Source of the DNA: Patiria miniata
Lineage: Eukaryota > Echinodermata > Asteroidea > Valvatida > Asterinidae
DNA: 64,000 nucleotides
Direction of reading: 5' to 3'
Assembly (NCBI RefSeq): GCF_015706575.1
Contig: NW_024037047.1
Span: 9,901,694-9,965,693 of the forward strand
Shown here in pieces: positions 56,089 to 64,000 of the stretch. Both the position numbers and the translations under genes were made by a program. The notes beneath the pieces were generated by a model that was not told the DNA's origin, ran no database searches, and saw only the letters and a list, made by a program, of their open reading frames with translations. Each line of letters starts with the position of its first letter. Position 1 is the first letter of the stretch.

Positions 56089-59000
56089 AGTTAAGGGATC
56101 TTCTGTAGGCCGACCTCGGAGTATAAGGTCGGTGACCCCTGAGGTCAAAGGTCATGACCCCCCGCAACTGTTGGTGGGGTCACAAGGTTATGCTCCCTAG
56201 GGGTCAAATGTCACGGGGTCAAAGGTTACTGCACAAAGTATAGGAAAAATACTTTGAGAGGTCATAACCTTTGACCCCTGGGGAGCATAACATTGTGACT
56301 AGGTCAAAAACTTCCGTGGTAAGTCATGACCTCTGACCCCAAAGGTCAAGGTCATAGGTCATTGGGGTCAGAAGTTATGGCCAAAAGTTGTCTTTTTCCG
56401 ACACCCCAAAATAAAGAAAAACATAAGAAATTCTAAAATGGTGTGAAACGTGTAAAAAACAGATAAGTCAACATGGGTCAAATATAAGGGAATGGGTTAG
56501 TCCAGGGAAGAAGAAGTCCAGGGAAGTAGAAGAAGTCCAGGGAAGAAGAAGAAGTCCAGGGAAGAAGAAGAAGTCCAGGGAAGAAGAAGAAGTCCAGGGA
56601 AGAAGAAGTCCAGGGAAGAAGAAGTCCAGGGAAGAAGTCCAGGGAAGTCCAGGGAAGTCCAGGGAAGTCGTGGGAAGTCCAGGGAAGTCCAGGGAAGTCC
56701 AGGGAAGTCCAGGGAAGTCCAGGGAAGTCGTGGGAAGTCGTGGGAAGTCGTGGGTTGTTGTGGTAAGTCGTGGGTTGTTGTTGGAAGTTGTGGGTTGTTG
56801 TGGGTTGTTGTGGGTTGTTGTGGGTTGTTGTGGGCTGTTGTGGGTTGTTGTGGGTTGTAGGAAGTTGTAGGAAGTTTTAGGTTGTTGTCGGAAGTTGTTG
56901 GAAGTTGAAGGAAGTTGTTGGAATTTGTAGGAAATTGTAGGAAGTTGTAGGAAAGTGTTGGAATTTGTTGGAAGTTGTTGGAAGTTGTAGGAAGTTGTTG
57001 GAATTTATTGGAAGTTGTTGGAAGTTGTAGGAAGTTGTTGGAATTTGTTGGAATTTGTTGGAAGTTGTTGGAAGTTGTTGGAATTTGTTGGAATTTGTTG
57101 GAAGTTGTTGATATTTGTAGGAAGCTGTTGTAAGTTGTTGGAATTTGTTGGAAGTTGTAGGAAGTTGTAGGAAGTTGTTGGAATTTATTGGAAGTTGTTG
57201 GAAGTTGTTGGAATTTATTGAAAGTTGTAGGAAGTTGTTGGAATTGATTGGAATTTGTTGGAAGTTGTAGGAAGTTGTAGGAAGTTGTTGGAATTTATTG
57301 GAAGTTGTAGGAAGTTGTTGGAATTTGTTGGAATTTGTTGGAAGTTGTTGGAAGTTGTAGGAAGTTGTTGGAAGTTGTTGATATTTGTAGGAAGCTGTTG
57401 TAAGTTGTTGGAATTTGTTGGAATTTGTTGGAAGTTGTTGATATTTGTAGGAAGCTGTTGTAAGTTGTTGGAATTAGTTGGAATTTGTTGGAAGTTGTAG
57501 AAAGTTGTAGGAAGTTGTTGGAATGTAATGGAAGTTGTTGGAAGTTGTAGGAAGTTGTTGGAATTTATTGGAAGTTGTAGGAAGTTGTTGGAATTTATTG
57601 TAAGTTGTTGGAAGTTGTAGGAAGTTGTAGGAAGTTGTTGGAATTTATTGGAAGTTGTAGGAAGTTGTTGGAATTTGTTGGAATTTGTTGGAAGTTGTTG
57701 AAAGTTGTTGATATTTGTAGGAAGCTGTTGTAAGTTGTTGGAATTTGTTGGAATTTGTTAGAAGTTGTAGGAAGTTGTAGGAAGTTGTTGGAATTGATTG
57801 GAAGTTGTTGGAAGTGAGTTGTAGGAAGTTGTTGGAATTTATTGGAAGTTGTAGGAAGTTGTTGGAATTTGTTGGAATTTGTTGGAAGTTGTTGGAAGTT
57901 GTAGGAAGTTGTTGGAAGTTGTTGATATTTGTAGGAAGCTGTTGTAAGTTGTTGGAATTTGTTGGAATTTGGTGGAAGTTGTAGGAAGTTGTAGGAAGTT
58001 GTTGGAATTCATTGGAAGTTGGTGGAAGTTGTAGGAAGTTGTAGGAATTTGTTGGAATTTGTTGGAATTTGTAGGAAATTGTAGGAAGTTGTAAGAAGTT
58101 GTTGGAATTTGTAGGAATTTGTAAGAATTTGTTGGAATTTGTTGGAAGTTGTAGGAAGTTGTTGGAAGTTGTAAGAATTTGTTGGAATTTGTAAGAATTT
58201 GTTGGAATTTGTTGGAAGTTGTTGGAAGTTGTAGGAAGTTGTAGGAAGTTGTTTGAATTCATTGGAAGTTGTAGGAAAATGTTGGAATTTATTGGAAGTT
58301 GTAGGAAGTTGTTGAAAGTTGTTGATATTTGTAGGAAGCTGTTGTAAGTTGTTGGAAGTTGTTGGAATTTGTTGGAAGTTGTAGGAAGTTGTAGGAAGTT
58401 GTTGGAATTGATTGGAAGTTGTTGGAAGTTGTAGGAAGTTGTAGGAAGTTGTTGGAATTTATTGGAAATTGTTGGAATTTGTTGGAATTTGTTGGAAGTT
58501 GAAGGAAGTTGTTGGAAGTTGAAGGAAGTTGTAGGAAGTTGTTGGAATTCATTGGAAGTTGTTTGAAGTTGTAGGAAGTTGTAGGAATTTGTTGGAATTT
58601 GTTGGAATTTGTAGGAAATTGTAGGAAGTTGTAGGAAGTTGTTGGAATTTGTAGGAATTGGTAAGAATTTGTTGGAATTTGTTGGAATTTGTAGGAATTG
58701 GTAAGAATTTGTTGGAATTTGTTGGAAGTAGGATGTTGAAGGAAGTTGTAGGAATTTGTTGGAATTTGTAGGAAGTTGTAGGAAGTTGTTGGAAGTTGTA
58801 GGAAGTTGTAGGAAGTTGTAGGAATTTGTAGGAATTTGTTGGGGTTAGGGTTATTTGTTGGAATTTGTTGGAAGTTGTAGGAAGTTGTAGGAAGTTGTTG
58901 GAATTCATTGGAAGTTGTTGGAAGTTGTAGGAAGTTGTAGGAATTTGTTGGAATTTGTTGGAATTTGTAGGAAATTGTTGGAAGTTGTAGGAAGTTGTTG

Positions 59001-59892
59001 GAATTTGTAGGAATTGGTAAGAATTTGTTGGAATTTGTTGGAAGTTGTTGGAAGTTGTAGGAAGTTGTAGGAATTTGTTGGAATTTGTAGGAAGTTGAAG
59101 GAAGTTGTTGGAAGTTGTAGGAAGTTGTAGGAAGTTGTTGGAATTCATTGGAAGTTGTTGGAAGTTGTAGGAAGTTGTAGGAATTTGTTGGAATTTGTTG
59201 GAATTTTTAGGAAATTGTAGGAAGTTGTAGGAAGTTGTTGGAATTTGTAGGAAGTTGAAGGAAGTTGTTGGAAGTTGTAGGAAGTTGTAGGAAGTTGTTG
59301 GAATTCATTGGAAGTTGTTGGAAGTTGTAGGAAGTTGTAGGAATTTGTTGGAACTTGTAGGAATTGGTAAGAATTTGTTGGAATTTGTTGGAAGTTGTTG
59401 GAAGTTGTAGGAAGTTGTAGGAATTTGTTGGAATGTGTAGGAAGTTGAGGAAGTTGTTGGAAGTTGTAGGAAGTTGTAGGAAGTTGTAGGAATTGGTAAG
59501 AATTTGTTGGAATTTGTTGGAAGTTGGAAGTTGTAGGAAGTTGTAGGAATTTGTTGGAATGTGTAGGAAGTTGTAGGAAGTTGTTGGAAGTTGTAGGAAG
59601 TTGTAGGAAGTTGTAGGAAGTTGTAGGAAGTTGTAGGAATTTGTAGGAATTTGTTGGGGTTAGGGTTAGGGTTAGGGTTAGGGTTAGGGGTTAGGGTTAG
59701 GGGTTAGGGTTAGGGTTAGGGGTTAGGGTTAGGGGTTAGGGTTAGGGTTAGGGTTAGGGTTAGGGTTAGGGTTAGGGTTAGGGTTAGGGTTAGGGTTAGA
59801 GTTAGGGTTAGGGGTTAGGGTTAGGGTTAGGGGTTAGGGGTTAGGGTTAGGGTTAGGGTTAGGGTTAGGGTTAGGGTTAGGGTTAGGGTTAG
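56089..59892. repeat. Subtelomeric unit 2 (3,804 bp)
   Basis: Near-identical to unit 1 over the unique block and decamer array; the telomere tract at its end (about 59656-59892) is slightly longer and has a TTAGAG variant. Confidence 0.95.
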
Positions 59893-62800
59893 AGTTAAGG
59901 GATCTTCTGTAGGCCGACCTCGGAGTATAAGGTCGGTGACCCCTGAGGTCAAAGGTCATGACCCCCCGCAACTGTTGGTGGGGTCACAAGGTTATGCTCC
60001 CTAGGGGTCAAATGTCACGGGGTCAAAGGTTACTGCACAAAGTATAGGAAAAATACTTTGAGAGGTCATAACCTTTGACCCCTGGGGAGCATAACATTGT
60101 GACTAGGTCAAAAACTTCCGTGGTAAGTCATGACCTCTGACCCCAAAGGTCAAGGTCATAGGTCATTGGGGTCAGAAGTTATGGCCAAAAGTTGTCTTTT
60201 TCCGACACCCCAAAATAAAGAAAAACATAAGAAATTCTAAAATGGTGTGAAACGTGTAAAAAACAGATAAGTCAACATGGGTCAAATATAAGGGAATGGG
60301 TTAGTCCAGGGAAGAAGAAGTCCAGGGAAGTAGAAGAAGTCCAGGGAAGAAGAAGAAGTCCAGGGAAGAAGAAGAAGTCCAGGGAAGAAGAAGAAGTCCA
60401 GGGAAGAAGAAGTCCAGGGAAGAAGAAGTCCAGGGAAGAAGTCCAGGGAAGTCCAGGGAAGTCCAGGGAAGTCGTGGGAAGTCCAGGGAAGTCCAGGGAA
60501 GTCCAGGGAAGTCCAGGGAAGTCCAGGGAAGTCGTGGGAAGTCGTGGGAAGTCGTGGGTTGTTGTGGTAAGTCGTGGGTTGTTGTTGGAAGTTGTGGGTT
60601 GTTGTGGGTTGTTGTGGGTTGTTGTGGGTTGTTGTGGGCTGTTGTGGGTTGTTGTGGGTTGTAGGAAGTTGTAGGAAGTTTTAGGTTGTTGTCGGAAGTT
60701 GTTGGAAGTTGAAGGAAGTTGTTGGAATTTGTAGGAAATTGTAGGAAGTTGTAGGAAAGTGTTGGAATTTGTTGGAAGTTGTTGGAAGTTGTAGGAAGTT
60801 GTTGGAATTTATTGGAAGTTGTTGGAAGTTGTAGGAAGTTGTTGGAATTTGTTGGAATTTGTTGGAAGTTGTTGGAAGTTGTTGGAATTTGTTGGAATTT
60901 GTTGGAAGTTGTTGATATTTGTAGGAAGCTGTTGTAAGTTGTTGGAATTTGTTGGAAGTTGTAGGAAGTTGTAGGAAGTTGTTGGAATTTATTGGAAGTT
61001 GTTGGAAGTTGTTGGAATTTATTGAAAGTTGTAGGAAGTTGTTGGAATTGATTGGAATTTGTTGGAAGTTGTAGGAAGTTGTAGGAAGTTGTTGGAATTT
61101 ATTGGAAGTTGTAGGAAGTTGTTGGAATTTGTTGGAATTTGTTGGAAGTTGTTGGAAGTTGTAGGAAGTTGTTGGAAGTTGTTGATATTTGTAGGAAGCT
61201 GTTGTAAGTTGTTGGAATTTGTTGGAATTTGTTGGAAGTTGTTGATATTTGTAGGAAGCTGTTGTAAGTTGTTGGAATTAGTTGGAATTTGTTGGAAGTT
61301 GTAGAAAGTTGTAGGAAGTTGTTGGAATGTAATGGAAGTTGTTGGAAGTTGTAGGAAGTTGTTGGAATTTATTGGAAGTTGTAGGAAGTTGTTGGAATTT
61401 ATTGTAAGTTGTTGGAAGTTGTAGGAAGTTGTAGGAAGTTGTTGGAATTTATTGGAAGTTGTAGGAAGTTGTTGGAATTTGTTGGAATTTGTTGGAAGTT
61501 GTTGAAAGTTGTTGATATTTGTAGGAAGCTGTTGTAAGTTGTTGGAATTTGTTGGAATTTGTTAGAAGTTGTAGGAAGTTGTAGGAAGTTGTTGGAATTG
61601 ATTGGAAGTTGTTGGAAGTGAGTTGTAGGAAGTTGTTGGAATTTATTGGAAGTTGTAGGAAGTTGTTGGAATTTGTTGGAATTTGTTGGAAGTTGTTGGA
61701 AGTTGTAGGAAGTTGTTGGAAGTTGTTGATATTTGTAGGAAGCTGTTGTAAGTTGTTGGAATTTGTTGGAATTTGGTGGAAGTTGTAGGAAGTTGTAGGA
61801 AGTTGTTGGAATTCATTGGAAGTTGGTGGAAGTTGTAGGAAGTTGTAGGAATTTGTTGGAATTTGTTGGAATTTGTAGGAAATTGTAGGAAGTTGTAAGA
61901 AGTTGTTGGAATTTGTAGGAATTTGTAAGAATTTGTTGGAATTTGTTGGAAGTTGTAGGAAGTTGTTGGAAGTTGTAAGAATTTGTTGGAATTTGTAAGA
62001 ATTTGTTGGAATTTGTTGGAAGTTGTTGGAAGTTGTAGGAAGTTGTAGGAAGTTGTTTGAATTCATTGGAAGTTGTAGGAAAATGTTGGAATTTATTGGA
62101 AGTTGTAGGAAGTTGTTGAAAGTTGTTGATATTTGTAGGAAGCTGTTGTAAGTTGTTGGAAGTTGTTGGAATTTGTTGGAAGTTGTAGGAAGTTGTAGGA
62201 AGTTGTTGGAATTGATTGGAAGTTGTTGGAAGTTGTAGGAAGTTGTAGGAAGTTGTTGGAATTTATTGGAAATTGTTGGAATTTGTTGGAATTTGTTGGA
62301 AGTTGAAGGAAGTTGTTGGAAGTTGAAGGAAGTTGTAGGAAGTTGTTGGAATTCATTGGAAGTTGTTTGAAGTTGTAGGAAGTTGTAGGAATTTGTTGGA
62401 ATTTGTTGGAATTTGTAGGAAATTGTAGGAAGTTGTAGGAAGTTGTTGGAATTTGTAGGAATTGGTAAGAATTTGTTGGAATTTGTTGGAATTTGTAGGA
62501 ATTGGTAAGAATTTGTTGGAATTTGTTGGAAGTAGGATGTTGAAGGAAGTTGTAGGAATTTGTTGGAATTTGTAGGAAGTTGTAGGAAGTTGTTGGAAGT
62601 TGTAGGAAGTTGTAGGAAGTTGTAGGAATTTGTAGGAATTTGTTGGGGTTAGGGTTATTTGTTGGAATTTGTTGGAAGTTGTAGGAAGTTGTAGGAAGTT
62701 GTTGGAATTCATTGGAAGTTGTTGGAAGTTGTAGGAAGTTGTAGGAATTTGTTGGAATTTGTTGGAATTTGTAGGAAATTGTTGGAAGTTGTAGGAAGTT

Positions 62801-63588
62801 GTTGGAATTTGTAGGAATTGGTAAGAATTTGTTGGAATTTGTTGGAAGTTGTTGGAATTTGTAGGAAGTTGTAGGAATTTGTTGGAATTTGTAGGAAGTT
62901 GAAGGAAGTTGTTGGAAGTTGTAGGAAGTTGTAGGAAGTTGTTGGAATTCATTGGAAGTTGTTGGAAGTTGTAGGAAGTTGTAGGAATTTGTTGGAATTT
63001 GTTGGAATTTTTAGGAAATTGTAGGAAGTTGTAGGAAGTTGTTGGAATTTGTAGGAAGTTGAAGGAAGTTGTTGGAAGTTGTAGGAAGTTGTAGGAAGTT
63101 GTTGGAATTCATTGGAAGTTGTTGGAAGTTGTAGGAAGTTGTAGGAATTTGTTGGAACTTGTAGGAATTGGTAAGAATTTGTTGGAATTTGTTGGAAGTT
63201 GTTGGAAGTTGTAGGAAGTTGTAGGAATTTGTTGGAATGTGTAGGAAGTTGAGGAAGTTGTTGGAAGTTGTAGGAAGTTGTAGGAAGTTGTAGGAATTGG
63301 TAAGAATTTGTTGGAATTTGTTGGAAGTTGGAAGTTGTAGGAAGTTGTAGGAATTTGTTGGAATGTGTAGGAAGTTGTAGGAAGTTGTTGGAAGTTGTAG
63401 GAAGTTGTAGGAAGTTGTAGGAAGTTGTAGGAAGTTGTAGGAATTTGTAGGAATTTGTTGGGGTTAGGGTTAGGGTTAGGGTTAGGGTTAGGGTTAGGGG
63501 TTAGGGTTAGGGTTAGGGGTTAGGGGTTAGGGTTAGGGTTAGGGTTAGGGTTAGGGTTAGGGTTAGGGTTAGGGTTAGAGTTAAGGGA
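59893..63588. repeat. Subtelomeric unit 3 (3,696 bp)
   Basis: Near-identical to unit 2, with a small change near 62855-62870; the shorter length comes mostly from a shorter telomere tract (about 63460-63588). Confidence 0.95.
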
Positions 63589-63668
63589 TCTTCTGTAGGC
63601 CGACCTCGGAGTATAAGGTCGGTGACCCCTGAGGTCAAAGGTCATGACCCCCCGCAACTGTTGGTGGG
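63589..63668. repeat. Truncated fourth subtelomeric unit
   Basis: The first ~80 bp of the unit (AGTTAAGGGATCTTCTGTAG to CAACTGTTGGTGGGG) runs directly into TTAGGG repeats, as if a break here was healed by telomere addition. Confidence 0.9.
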
Positions 63669-64000
63669 GTTAGGGTTAGGGTTAGGGTTAGGGTTAGGGT
63701 TAGGGTTAGGGTTAGGGTTAGGGTTAGGGTTAGGGTTAGGGTTAGGGTTAGGGTTAGGGTTAGGGTTAGGGTTAGGGTTAGGGTTAGGGTTAGGGTTAGG
63801 GTTAGGGTTAGGGTTAGGGTTAGGGTTAGGGTTAGGGTTAGGGTTAGGGTTAGGGTTAGGGTTAGGGGTTAGGGTTAGGGTTAGGGTTAGGGTTAGGGTT
63901 AGGGGTTAGGGTTAGGGTTAGGGTTAGGGTTAGGGTTAGGGTTAGGGTTAGGGTTAGGGTTAGGGGTTAGGGTTAGGGTTAGGGTTAGGGTTAGGGTTAG
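63669..64000. repeat. Terminal telomere (TTAGGG)n
   Basis: About 332 bp of TTAGGG with occasional TTAGGGG, continuing to the window edge. The G-rich strand runs 5'->3' to the right, the correct orientation for a chromosome right end. Confidence 0.95.

Noticed and set aside
63622..63909. 95-codon Gly-Leu repeat ORF
   Set aside because: Translation of TTAGGG repeats.

Overview
This looks like the end of a chromosome from an intron-rich animal. The right edge is a terminal (TTAGGG)n telomere with the G-rich strand pointing outward. The only convincing gene is a many-exon tuberin (TSC2) orthologue. The low-GC, repeat-rich DNA, the abundance of small foldback elements, a tRNA-type SINE and a gag-like LTR retroelement suggest a marine invertebrate deuterostome such as an echinoderm. 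That species guess is inference only.

Layout. 1-1528: 5' end of an LTR retrotransposon (LTR, primer-binding site, long leader, start of a gag-like ORF) on the minus strand, running off the left edge. 2051-28686: TSC2 on the minus strand. I located 34 coding exons (about 1,860 codons), from the initiator Met to the Rap-GAP exon carrying the catalytic-asparagine segment. The last C-terminal exons lie beyond the left edge or are lost. Summing exon lengths keeps one open frame from exon 1 to the large exon at 6878-7677. One very small exon between 6205 and 6877 is then required by phase but was not found. 28.7-34.74 kb: upstream region packed with foldback (inverted-repeat) elements. 34.74-50.5 kb: tandem satellite with 855-bp and 530-bp monomer classes, interrupted by a 61-bp minisatellite of about 41 copies and by a 1,006-bp non-autonomous hAT-type element with a perfect 8-bp target duplication. 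50.5-52.2 kb: spacer with at most a doubtful gene fragment. 52.2-64.0 kb: three near-identical subtelomeric units of about 3.8 kb, each ending in an interstitial telomere tract, then the terminal telomere.

The TSC2 protein is expected to pair with TSC1 (hamartin) and act as the GAP for Rheb, restraining TORC1. An AKT-type site (RPRGHT), a 14-3-3-type motif (RSSSCP) and the asparagine-thumb segment (HIGNDFV) are all preserved, so the gene looks functional. Two of its introns are unusual. One holds a minisatellite that duplicated a whole 127-nt exon. The other holds about 13 tandem copies of a 3' splice site with the first codons of the next exon.

Between 28.7 kb and the chromosome end I see no other convincing protein gene. 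The long ORFs in the satellite and decamer arrays are by-products of repetition.
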